A stretch of 61,090 nucleotides of DNA, from contig BFEA01000147.1 of NCBI GenBank assembly GCA_003427395.1, positions 981,256 to 1,042,345 on the forward strand. The letters run 5' to 3'. Below the pieces are notes generated by a model, which ran no database searches, had not been told where the DNA came from, and saw only the letters and a program-made list of their open reading frames with translations. Shown piece by piece: positions 22,344-32,312 of this stretch (positions within the stretch are counted from its first letter, which is position 1; each line of letters begins with the position of its first letter). Origin of the DNA: Chara braunii. Its lineage: Eukaryota; Streptophyta; Charophyceae; Charales; Characeae. Made by a program: the position numbers and the translations under genes.

Positions 22344-22823
22344 TCATCGGGGCGGCACGAAGGGATGACGCTTTGGGAACACAATTGGTGGCGAATCGTT
22401 GGACGAGCGAAGCTGCAGATCGATGTCGTGCGAGGGCACGACCGTATCCCCGCGCCGAGCGAGGAGCATTGTCCACGCAGTCTGAATCTCTTCACCCCAA
22501 GCGCGCAAGGTCCGAAAGAGGTTGGGATGGATCGCCGATGACACTGCTGTAATATCCCTGATGAAAACGACAATGACGGTGATGTGGTTGATCCCAGGAG
22601 GGGAAAGGTGCTCGAAGGCTGAAATCTCGGCCAGGGCACGTGTCTCTGCTGCCTGCGCGAATCGAAATTTGGCCGCCTCGTGGATTGCCGTCGTGCTGAA
22701 GAAGGCTGCGAACCGAAGGAGATCGGTACTCAGGTGTGGCCGATGTACTTGCCGGATTGTACTGATCCGCCCTCTCGGGGTTAGCAACTGCGCGCTAATC
22801 ACCTGCTCCGTTGAAAAGCTCAT
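22344..22823 (-). CDS. ORF X of element 1 (unknown; intact; overlaps integrase stop)
   Basis: A 159-codon ORF with an ATG start. Its first two codons overlap the integrase TGA as ATGA (22823-22820). It begins MSFSTEQV and has RQVHRPHLSTDLLRFA, FFSTT, LSPPGINHITVIVVF and RAWGEEIQTAW. The element 2 homologue at 50536-51018 is also intact and shares about 40% identity by eye, against roughly 80% for integrase, so X evolves faster. No signal peptide, transmembrane segment, zinc motif or known fold was recognised. Its position next to pol suggests translation by termination-reinitiation. Confidence 0.7.
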   Translation of the reverse strand: MSFSTEQVISAQLLTPRGRISTIRQVHRPHLSTDLLRFAAFFSTTAIHEAAKFRFAQAAETRALAEISAFEHLSPPGINHITVIVVFIRDITAVSSAIHPNLFRTLRAWGEEIQTAWTMLLARRGDTVVPSHDIDLQLRSSNDSPPIVFPKRHPFVPPR

Positions 22824-24541
22824 GGCGATTGAGGCGGAGACGGAGTGCCAGAGGGAAAGAGGGACGGGGAGGGGAAGACTAGATCGTCGACGTCTTCCTC
22901 GGTGTCGTACGAGGACGCAGGCGAAGGCGGAGATGGAGAGGAGGGGAGAGGACGTACGTATGACACGTGGCGAGTGATCGGTCGAGCCGATTGGCTGTCG
23001 GAGACCTCAGGCACGAGCCGCATGGTGTTCACGCCGTTCGGTCCGAGCTCGACTATGCGAAATCGCCCGAAGAATCGTGGCGCTAGCTTACCCTGGCGAG
23101 CACATTTCCTTACCTGCATGATGTCCCCTAACTTATACTGGGGTCGTGGTCCCGCGTTCCCATTTCGGGCCTCATAGCTACGGACCTGTTGGCCTTGGGC
23201 CAACTCGGTCATCCGTTGGCATTTTCGGGCTAATCGGGGAAGGGACCGCTCCATCAGCTCCGGGTGCCGCTTGGCCTTGTCTCGAACTGTGGCCCTTGTG
23301 GGCCGTCGGTTCAACGAGGATTCATCTGGGAGGCTCGGTATTGAAACACAAGCCACACTATTGGTCTATAATTGAAAGGGGCTCAGGCCCGTCGATTCAT
23401 GGGGCGTTTCTCGATGGACCGCTAGGATGTGATCCACAATATCGGGCCAGGGTCTCGGATCCCGTGTCACGATGTTTCGTCGCAGTGCTGTCTTTATCAC
23501 CCTATTTGCGTTCTCTACTAGCCCGCTAGACTGTGACATGTGAGGCGCAGCATTCCGAATGGCTACGCCATGTATGACCAGGTTCCTCAAAACCTCTCCT
23601 CTGAATTCCGCCCCATTATCGGTCAAGATCTCCTCCGTGTCCTGATGCATTCCGAGAAAACGGTTGATATATCGAGCGATTTCGGCTGCCTGTCGGGTAC
23701 GACATGGGTATGCCTCAATCCACTTCGGAAAGTGATCTACGAATACCAACGGGATTGAATATTCACAGCTATTCGGTCCAGGGGCCACCACAATATCGGT
23801 AGTATCCATACTAACCCTTTGAAAAGGCCATTCAACTACCATAGGTACTATCGATCTTGGTGGCTGAATCGGCGCCTTGTCGGCGGCGCAGACCTGACAG
23901 TTATGGACGACGAATTTCACATCGTTGTGACTATTGGACCAATACCACTCATTTGTGTCGATTGCCGCTTCCGTGATCCGGACGGCAAAATGGGCTGCAG
24001 CTTCCTCATGCTCCGTTTTAACCCAGTCATACCTCATGAACAGGTGCGGCACTACCATCACAATCCCACTACCATCCGTCTTTTGTTTTTCTAACCGACC
24101 CTCGTTCCATCGATAGTCCCGAGCCCTCTCATTGGTCCTCCTCCGGTCCTCCTTAGTGAAGTCCTGGAGGGGGTTACCTACTAAGGTGGCAATTAAATCA
24201 ATATTCGTCCATACCTCGGCCCTTCTAAACTTCCGGGTCTTTTCTAACCCTTCGGACATGGCGTCGAGAAATCGAGACTCGGTCGGGATCTTATCGACTC
24301 GACACAAGGGGCACAACCAAGGCTTATTGTCATTTCTGTACTGAATGCACGAGCCATGGGCTCGTGAGACACACTGCCGACAACCTACCCATTCCACATA
24401 TCCTTCCCCAATAGGATGCATAGGGACGGAATAAACGTGTGAAATTGCTTCACAAAAATAGCAAAATTTGTCAGGGAGAGAGAGAAGGGACGAAGGTGAA
24501 AGGGGAGAGAGAGATGTCGTAGGATTACCTCCGTCACCCAT
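22820..24541 (-). pseudogene. pol: PHD finger-integrase part of Pol, element 1 (one internal stop)
   Basis: Residue numbers run from the open-frame start at 24565; the ATG is residue 9 (24541). Residues 35-88 form a PHD finger: C35-X2-C38-X23-C62-X2-C65-X4-H70-X2-C73-X11-C85-X2-C88, with a Trp two residues before C85. Next come an integrase zinc site (H186-X5-H192-X30-C223-X2-C226) and the catalytic core D254, D316, E351. A TAG at 23366-23368 interrupts the frame before the C-terminal part (23356-22820), which has a PRFFGRFRIVELGPNGV module like GPY/F and a Ser/Pro acidic tail. No chromodomain follows. Integrase joins cDNA to host DNA; a PHD finger reads histone tails in known proteins, so here it may steer integration (inference). 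Confidence 0.88.
24302..24463 (-). other. PHD zinc finger (C4HC3) within Pol, element 1
   Basis: All eight zinc ligands are present in the order and spacing of PHD fingers, with the diagnostic WVGCRQCVSRAHGSC block and PWLCPLC closing block. RING fingers would need a C3HC4 order and different spacing. In element 2 (48900-49061) the first Cys is Arg and a stop follows the HxxC, so only element 1 keeps the full site. Confidence 0.85.
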
Positions 24542-26130
24542 TGCCACGTGCCTGCTTCTTGCCACGTGGGAGGACTGCCACTTGTCCGTACTTGGGCCCG
24601 TTTGTTGGTTCCGGTTCCTTCCACGGAATGATTTCTTCTCCTTTAGGAACCTTAGCTGGTCGATGCAGACATGTCAACCCGTCGGCGTTCCCGTGCCTCT
24701 CCGTCTTCCGATGGATGATGTCGAAATCGTACTCTTGTAGGCGCACCGCCCATCGCCCAATCATACCCGTGTAATTAGTGAGCCTCTTCAGCGCTAGCAG
24801 CAGCTCGTGGTCAGTCACTAGAAGAAACTTCTGTCCGTAAAGATACGGATGGAAGTGCTGGATTCCCCAGACCACAACGTAACATTCGCCTTACGGGGCC
24901 GAATCATTCCTCTGCTCATCTGGCACCGTGCATAATGCGCAGTCGATGACATGTTCACGCCCGTCATTCCCCTTTTGCGCTAGAATGGCGGAAATTGCCT
25001 CCGGCTGCCACTCCGTAATGAGAATGGACTGCTTTGTAGGGTCTGGCCGGATCAGAATAGGTGTTGTGGCCAGGGTGTCCTTGAGGGTGGCGAAGGCCTG
25101 TTCGCACTCGGCGTCCCAACTGAGAGGCTGGTCCTTTCGCAGCAGGTTCGTCAAGGGCCTTGCTATCGCGGCAAAACCCTTGATGAAACGATGATAGTAC
25201 GATGCCAGTCCCAAGAAGGCTCGAACCTGCGTCAGCGATGTAGGAACGGGGGCATCTTTCACCGCCGCGACCTTTCTCGAATCTGGCCGCAGTCCTCCTC
25301 GTGTCACCACGTAGCCTAGGAACGAGATCTCCGAGAGGAAGAACTCGCTTTTTTCGAGCGCGATCTTGAACCTAACGTCTCTCAGAGCTCCCAGCGTCCA
25401 CTCGATATGCTGTGCATGTCCATGATAGGTTTCCGAGTAGACCAGGATGTCGTCCATGTATACGATAACGCAGAAGTTGATCATTCCCTAAGTCAGCCTC
25501 GTCTTGTTGACGAAGTTCTGAAAGGTTACGTTCATGGCCCGCTGAAACATGGCAGGTGCGTTGCAAATCCCCATAGGACACCGAACCCACTGCCATGTGC
25601 CTTCAAACAATACGAATGTCGTTTTCGGTCGATATTCCTCCTTAACCAGAATATGATGGAAGTCGTGACGAATATCAAACTTACTAAAATAATTAGCACA
25701 CCCAATTGCATCCAGCAAATCATCAATCTGGGGAAGGGGATACACATCTTTGATCATGATATCATTCAGTTTTCTCAACTTTCCGGTAAGCGATGCAAAT
25801 GCGAATCGACCCATTCTTCTTTGGTACTAATACTACCAATAATGACCATGGTCCAGTGGCGGGTTCGATCCAACTATTAGCTTCGAACTCCCGAATCCGC
25901 TGAAGCGCCGTTTTCCATTTCACTAAGGAATATCTATAGGGTTTACAGTGGATCGGGGGGTGGTTTCCGTTTTTAATCTCATGTTGTATGACTACCGACA
26001 GTCCAATAGCACGCTAATCGCTCCCTGATATTCTTTTAGAATGTCCGCGATTAGGTGATGGATCTCATCAGGTACGTAGTGGGGCACGTGCAACTCATAC
26101 GATTGATCCCATATCCGTACATCGATCTGT
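24534..26130 (-). pseudogene. pol: Reverse transcriptase-RNase H part of Pol, element 1 (stops)
   Basis: RT motifs include RKLNDIMIKDVYPLPQIDDL, GTWQWVRCPMGICNAPAMF and the catalytic YMDD (25460-25449). The first two blocks are in the frame from 25814 and the YMDD frame starts at 25484, with one stop at 25488-25490 between. The N-terminal part (QSYELHVPHYVP.EIHHL near 26080) is in disturbed frames. RNase H follows with PEAISAIL, GECY, TDHE and NADG motifs, interrupted by one TAA (CAA in element 2) near 24888-24890. The frame ends TGA at 24536-24534, overlapping the ATG of the PHD-integrase frame. The protein would copy element RNA to cDNA in a virus-like particle; this copy is inactivated. 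Confidence 0.88.
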
Positions 26131-26712
26131 TTCGTACTTTCCCGCTTAGTGGTTTCAGGCGGAGGTGCGGAGATAAACGAGTTATCCGATCTCTAAGAGA
26201 ATACCGTGACCATCATTTATGCGTCCTGCTCTCGAATGGCCACGTGTTCCTTCGGGGTTACTCCGTCGCGAATATCTTGCCATGGCACATGGTTCATTGC
26301 GATTTTGATCCCGAGTCCGGTTTCGAGGCGCTCGGGGTTCCAAAAAATTGGCCTCCGCCCCTAAGCGTAGCAATCGTATCTCTTTTGCAGGTGGCAGAAG
26401 AGATCGCGGGAGGCTCGTGATATCGCAGAAATGTCTCTTCTCGTTGTATCGCGCAAGGAGAGGGGAGCTTCCTTCGTACAAGGTTCGAGGGGGTTCCAAA
26501 GAATCGACCATCCTTGATATCTGTACGAGATGTTCTCCCAGAATCATTGCTTGTGTCCTCTGCAGGTTTCGATCCATCAGGTTCAAAGGTTTTGCGTTTG
26601 CTCGTTGCGCCGGGTAACTGATGCGCTGTCACGCCAGTTCCAGAATTGCCGCATCATCCTCGTCACTACTGTCCGCCTCCTTCGATAATTGATCATCTCT
26701 CCCCGAGTTTCC
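26131..26712 (-). pseudogene. Protease-to-RT linker region of Pol, element 1
   Basis: Frames at 26182-26586 and 26294-26632 encode AMILGEHLVQISRMVDSLEP, PLLARYNEKRHFCDITSLPR and SLLPPAKEIRLLRLGAEANF. The same blocks are in element 2 at 46806-47246 as one 146-codon frame. The segment joins protease to RT and has no domain I recognise. Frame changes in element 1 indicate decay. Confidence 0.6.
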
Positions 26713-28818
26713 TCAGGTGATCACGTGGAGAGTTTCTGTCACTACCTGAGGAGCCTGTGACACTACAGTAGTACAAAGGGTTAATCTCATCGGTATGGCG
26801 TAAGGTTTTCCTCCCATATTTAGGAGGATAATCGATCGTCTTTGGAAGTCCAGGTTGGCTCGTAGAGCCGTAAGAGCAGACAAACCCAGAAGAACATCAT
26901 AAGTGCTGACCTCTAACACTACGACATCTCCCAGAGCGTGCACCTTACCCAATCGAAAAGCAACATTGGTCATTCGTCCCACTGTTTTGATTTTTTCCTC
27001 ATCTGCTGAGACGAGTTGATCCTTCTCCGTAAGCATAATCAGGTCTTTCTTTCTTCCTGCTCTTTCGACTACTCGTAGTGAGATAGCTAAGTCGGCGGCT
27101 CCGGAATCGATAATGGCGTTGTACGGGACTCCCCATACTTCGATATCACATTCTGCGGATTTCCACGAAATTGCTTTAATCCGCAGGAAGTGATCATCTT
27201 TCTGGATTAGTCCCAAACGTATCGGATCCGAAGTACCAGTTGGGTTTTCATCTGGCGTTGGACTTTTTACTTCCGTGTTTGTTGTTCGGGCGAGGGCGAA
27301 TCGTTTCCGATTCGCCTTGCAATGTTGCAACATTAGTTCGTTGGCTTGTTCTGATATCGAGAGTAAGTGACCAATCGAAAGAGGAGTCCGATGATCTAAT
27401 GCTCGAACGATGTTCAAAACATCTATTTCCCCGGTGACGAAGGTGGGTCCTCCCGACTCCATCTCTCCAGGAGACGGTCGCCACTCCGCCACTTCCCTTT
27501 GTTCTTGGGCGGGCCTGATTGTTCCGATCATACCCAATCCTGGGTAGCCAAGGTTCACGTACTGATCCAACGGAATAAGCTCGGCGGCTTCTTCCGTTGT
27601 AGCCAACGCACATTCAACTCCTTCCATTTCTTCCATGAGCACCCCTACTCGTCCTGGTCCGTTGGCGATCGTGGCTGCCGCTACCGGTGCCGCTCCGATC
27701 TGTGGTTGAGGGGGCCGATGGGGGCAATCTCGGGCTATGTGCTCTGGTTGGTGACACGTGTAACAAACGTTCAGATTGTCAGAAACCCCTGCGGGAGGAG
27801 GTGCCGGAGCCAGCTCATGTTGAATCAGGGTAGCACGTACCGCTATTGGTCGCATCGACGTCATCATCGCCTCTATTCGAGCATTGTGTTCCCACTGTTC
27901 CTTTTTGCTTTCCTGAATCAGATTGACCAGTGTTTTGGATAGGTCCAATAAGGCGGAAGATTCAATCGGTCGTGCGAGACTTTCGATTGGAGTTGGAGGT
28001 GTCGTCATCACGGGAACTGGCATGCCCGTAATCACACTCGGGGCTGGTCGTTTGGGGCTAATTTGCTCCAGATAGGTGACAGGGCCAGACACAAATCCCA
28101 TGTTTTCGAACTTATTCTGGAGCGCAGCCAGCTTGGTTTTAGCTCTCGCCAATTCGGACAAGTCTCCTTCCCTAGGATAATTTTCTCCTTCCAGGAAACT
28201 CGCAGCGAACTTTCGTTCCATTTCTTCTGCGGCTGCCATGGTCTGTTGCAACCTGTGATTGATGGGGGAGAACTGTTTTCGTAGATTCGCCCTCATCGCT
28301 CGGCTGCGGAGCCCGTCAATAAACAAATCTCTACCTACTTGTTCTCCTCGTCCGGCTCTTACAAACATTCGGTAGAATCAGTTTCGGTACTCGGTGACAG
28401 ATTCGAGGGGCTTTTGAACTCGGTCTTTGATCATAAAAACAGCCTGTTCCGGGTGGATATAATCTAATCGATTCAAAAAATCACACTCGAATGTCGGGAG
28501 ATCAACCCATACATAGGTGCTAAACCAATGATGAGCGTCCCTCCACAATCGAGCGGGAATGTTTACCTGTGCCTCGTTGTCATCGTACTGTCGAGCTCGG
28601 AGCGTGGCCAGCCATGCTCCAACAAGATGATGAGCGGGATCGAACAGATAGAGATCGGGTGGGGCCATAGGTGCCCGTGCTCGTGGTGCAGATTGATTAG
28701 GACTGAGCTGTTGATTGGGGTTCTGTTGTGGGTGCGGGTTCTGTTGATTAGCGTTCATATTGGCTGCCCGTGGAGCTGCAGATTGGCTTCTTGTAACGAC
28801 GGGGTCGCGTCGATGCAT
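26713..28818 (-). pseudogene. gag: Gag-protease polyprotein, element 1 (single in-frame TGA)
   Basis: From the ATG at 28818 the frame reads about 700 codons to 26713, broken only by a TGA at 28380-28378 (Gln codon in element 2). The N-terminus is Gln/Asn/Pro-rich, then capsid-like sequence (DAHHWFSTYVWVDLP, LESVTEYRN). A zinc knuckle reads CYTCHQPEHIARDC (C-X2-C-X4-H-X4-C). Protease carries DSGA (near 27110), the retroviral-type aspartic motif, within YNAIIDSGAADLAI. Gag packages RNA; the protease cleaves the polyprotein. Gag and protease share one frame, as in many Ty3/gypsy elements. Confidence 0.88.
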
Positions 28819-28905
28819 GTTCCGAGGTTGAGGTCGCCCTCTGTTAGCCAGATCGTTTCGATCTCAGTTGTCGCCCTGCGAATCCTAAAACCCTGCCACG
28901 TGTCG

Positions 28906-28918
28906 GGCTGCGATACCA
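28906..28918 (-). promoter_or_regulatory. Primer-binding site, element 1
   Basis: TGGTATCGCAGCC on the minus strand resembles the plant initiator-tRNA-Met site TGGTATCAGAGC, and directly follows the LTR sequence GTGTGAAGT. The equivalent in element 2 is 44450-44462. Confidence 0.8.
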
Positions 28919-29350
28919 ACTTCACACCCGGCTCGACTTCCTGATCAGAGTGGGATGTGGGCCGGGAAGTGCGAAAAGGGGTGCCAAGGATTTTTGGGAA
29001 TTGGGGGTGGAGTCCCAGGTCAGAACTGAGATCTCCTGTGGCAAGGTTTCAGGGGCATAGGTGCAATAAGGCTAAGGGACGAGTTACTTTCGGTCTGAGG
29101 GCGGTTGATGTCGTGCAGCATAAGGTGGATGGCATGCGCGGTGCATCTTGGGTCATCCCATCCGTCTGTTTAGTGGCGGCGGTTCGAGAGAGGCCCATTC
29201 GTACGGGTTGCGATCTCTAGGAGTCGGATCTCCGGGTGTGGACGCGTGACGATTGTCGTCGCGTGTTGTGATTAGGCTCCGTAATTCAAGAGGCTCAGCG
29301 GTTGCTGCGTCGACTGTAATTTTTGCACGGCATGTGGGGCCAATACGGGG

Positions 29351-29692
29351 CTATGGAGTTCCACGGAACCACCGTGAGCTGGTGGTATGGGAGGAGGATG
29401 TGGAAGGGAGGGAAATTGGTAGCGATANCGGAACCACCGTGAGCTGGTGGTATGGGAGGAGGATGTGGAAGGGAGGGAAATTGGTAGCGATAACGACGAA
29501 GCCGGGGGATATGAAGTATTGCGTGTTATACGTAGTTGGGTAATTGGGGCACCTCGGGTTGCTGGTTACGACACGGTGAAACTCCATGGCGCACAGCCGG
29601 TTCTCAGTTAGACAGGGAAATTCTGGATATCTCTGCCTAAGATGTTCTTCCTCCCAGTGCTCTAAGTATTCCTGGTCCGCAGTGTACGACAT
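29351..29692 (-). pseudogene. LTR-encoded ORF, element 1 5' LTR copy
   Basis: It begins MSYTADQEYLEHWEEEHLRQ and keeps PEFPCLTENRLCAMEF and YNTQYFISPGFVVIATNF, close to the 3' LTR version. It runs into the duplicated block around the N at 29428, so its end cannot be trusted. Without that seam it may be intact. Confidence 0.5.
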
Positions 29693-30375
29693 CTTGTCAT
29701 TTCGGCGTACGTATCTGATTGTGCTTCGATGGACAAGGAAATATTAGAGTATGGTGGCGGAAATTCCTATCGGCCCGAATCCTCATAAAATGGAAATTTC
29801 ACACTTATTCTGATGCTGGAGATGCCACGTTCGTCGGTGGTCGCGGATCGCCTGCGTGTGGACACGTGTAGGCCGCGCTGATCAGATCTCGATTGCACGT
29901 GTGCACACGAGGTGCTCGGTCGTACACAGGCCTGTTGGCTGATTCTTGTGTGAAAGTGAGAGTTCTATCCTACATGCGGAATCTCTTCGTGGCATAGACA
30001 ATCACCCAATCATCTAATCATTCAATGACCTCCCAGTCAGCAAATATTCTCGTTATGCAAAGGGACATCACACCATACATTCGACATCACAACAACATCA
30101 ACCCCTGTCATTAGCCATTCATCGTAAGCCAAGATGAACAAAAAGAGACTCTGAGACAAAAAGTATGTCATTCAACCATCCCTTATGCAGAACCCATCCA
30201 TTCATTATATGCCAGAAGGAGCAGATCAAAATTGAGGAGGAGCGCCGATCAAAGGCGAAAACAAGGATAGATGTCGAGTCAAAAAATAAGGGCGGATCGC
30301 CCGAAGCCGAAATCAAAACTTATGTAAAAGGTTGAGAAAGACAAAGAAAATTACAACTCCATGTCCATCCACCTC

Positions 30376-30377
<2 letters not shown>

Positions 30378-30468
<91 letters not shown>

Positions 30469-30489
30469 GCTCTCTCTCTCTCTCCCCCC

Positions 30490-30569
<80 letters not shown>
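30378..30569. repeat. Expanded (CT)n tract inside the LTR
   Basis: About 190 bp of CT, broken by TCTTCTCCG and a C homopolymer. It sits at the LTR position that holds 17 bp in the 3' LTR of the same element. Confidence 0.95.
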
Positions 30570-30572
<3 letters not shown>

Positions 30573-31024
30573 GATGCGGACAGTCCGTCGTCACGCGCCA
30601 ACCCACGAAGTTGTCACCCCGCTTGGTCCTCCTCCGCCCGTCAGGTTCGTCTGCACGCTACAGTCCGTCGTAGCCCCACGAGTCAACCCCGCACATTCGG
30701 CACTAGCTCGTCGGGTCGCCCAACTCCCACTTCAACTCACCTCTTACTTCGCTCGTGAGCTGACCCTCACTGATCGTGCTACCCCGAGCTTCCAGCAACT
30801 GTTTAAGAGAGCTATCTAATCGCGCAACCGAAATTTATAGCGTGCATGTATGCACGAAGAAAGCGGAATTTGCAAGGACTTAGAAGGAGAGAAGAGGAAG
30901 GAGTGCCTACGTTCTGCATGGCCAGATCGCGGCGTGGGGGACGTAGCCACTCTCCACGCATCGATCCGATCATGCAGCCTGCGGGTCGACTAGACACAGG
31001 AAAGAAGAGAGAGGGCGGGTAGAC

Positions 31025-31690
31025 AAGAGAGGTGCAGCGTTCGTTGAACAGTTTATTAATGTCAAAGTCGGGAAACGGGCCCGGCGTCCCTTACAAAAAG
31101 TGGCCGCAGCACTGAGCTGAGCAAGGCTACCACGACTATGCCTCACATTATCAGGGACGGAGACCTTCTTCCAAGTATTAAAATTGTGTAAGGCGGCCGT
31201 TTACAACACTCGACCATATCCTAGTACCCCATATCAAACCGTAACGTAATGCTACACCTCTATTACTCTGCAAATCTACAAAGTATCATCTTGATCGCAT
31301 AAAACCTTTATGTACAACTATCAACCGTATGTGATTGTCTTATAGTAATTGTGGTTGTGTACACTGTACAACAATCAACCGTGTCATTATCCTACACCTC
31401 TGTAATTATACAAATATACAAACCTGTGTAATAAATCATAGGAAAAATCTGAAAAAATACAAAGAAGGCGATCGACCCGGGGGACAGTCCACAGATGCAA
31501 GTCCCGAAAAAGCACCCCATCGTGTAGTGAAAAGCTGCATTGCCTTTCTGGTAAACCCTTTCCGCTGTACTCTATGCTCCCAAGCTGTTGTCCAACAATC
31601 ATAAATTTTCGTGTCCATTGCAGTCTGACCAGTCGGATTCTTGAACAACTGCAGGGATGTCCATCGAATCCCAAACAGGAGAGGTGCAGC
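31025..31690 (-). mobile_element. LINE 3' end, inverted
   Basis: On the minus strand this reads LINE C-terminal coding (TRKAMQLFTTRWGAFSGLAS near 31490-31550) through the 3' UTR to TTTGACATTAATAAAC at about 31050. After AAGAGAGGTGCAGCG it continues the LINE sequence interrupted at 13445, with about 11 bp missing. Confidence 0.8.
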
Positions 31691-32262
31691 GTTCGTTGAA
31701 CGGTTTTTGGACCCGGAAAGACAAATTGCAGCGCTGTTAGCAAGATGGATACCGTGGGGCCTGCTAGCTGATTCCACCTTCGGGTGGAAACAACTAGCAG
31801 AACCTGCACTTTTGTCAATTTGGGGATGGGAGAACCCTAAACATGTCTGGTTGCCCTCGTTCTTCATCTCCTACCTTAGGAAACACTTGCCGTCAGATAT
31901 ATGGGGAGACATATTAAAAGCCTGGAAGCAAGTCGCCCCTGTTTTGCAACGACCGCCTATGGTAATGAAGCGGATACTCACTCAACCTCTGTTTCATAAT
32001 TAGTTTATTTATTCAACTCAAGGGAATCCCTTCCAAAGCCATGGGCCGGGGGCCTTGGGCAATGCCTGGATGGAACGAGGCATAGGGACAGTGGCTGACA
32101 TATGGGACCCTGTGTTGGCTGATTGGAAACCCTTCGAAACTCTGGTACCTTCGCTCTCTTGTCTTTTGCACCAACGGGACCACTTACAACAGCTACAGCA
32201 AGCAATCCTGGATACTTGGGTGCAGGTTCTGAGAGCAGGTGTTGTCCCTACTCAGGGAATGT
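31691..32262 (+). mobile_element. Internal LINE ORF2 fragment, plus strand
   Basis: It encodes DPERQIAALLARWIPWGLLA through WVQVLRAGVVPTQGMW, parallel to 34265-34820 of the full LINE, with one stop at 32001-32003. It keeps an extra A (GGAAACCC near 32125) that keeps the frame open where the full LINE has lost one base. It stops after CAGGGAATGTGGT and abuts the 5'-truncated LINE. Confidence 0.8.
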
Positions 32263-32312
32263 GGTCATTGGTACATAAGATCTCTAGATGCTTTGTGGTT
32301 TCTTTTTTAGGA

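Larger units (their letters stand above)
17908..31024 (-). mobile_element. Ty3/gypsy element 1 (minus strand, rearranged)
   Basis: In element sense, right to left: truncated 5' LTR (31024-28919), primer site (28918-28906), gag-protease (28818-26713), RT-RNase H (about 26130-24534), PHD-integrase (24541-22820), ORF X, ORF Y, ORF Z (22823-20872), 3' LTR (20618-17908). Coding regions carry a modest number of in-frame stops. The order protease-RT-RNase H-integrase places it in Ty3/gypsy. The outer ~580 bp of the 5' LTR is absent here but most of it is present at 12934-13444, so the true span has been split by an inversion. The three downstream ORFs and the pol PHD finger are unusual for the superfamily as I know it. 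Confidence 0.92.
28919..31024 (-). mobile_element. 5' LTR of element 1, truncated at its outer end
   Basis: It matches 17908-20618 from near the U5 end out to GGCGGGTAGAC, then changes to LINE sequence (AAGAGAGGTGCAGCG). About 580 bp of the outer LTR is missing; most of that is at 12934-13444. Its CT tract (30378-30569) is far longer than in the 3' LTR and includes a 17-18-base C run. TATAAA is at 30839-30834. A 62-bp duplication around the N at 29428 is probably an assembly seam. Confidence 0.9.

Noticed and set aside
30313-30819. Long Ser/Leu and Arg/Glu frames over the CT tract
   Set aside because: Pure translation of a dinucleotide repeat inside the LTR.
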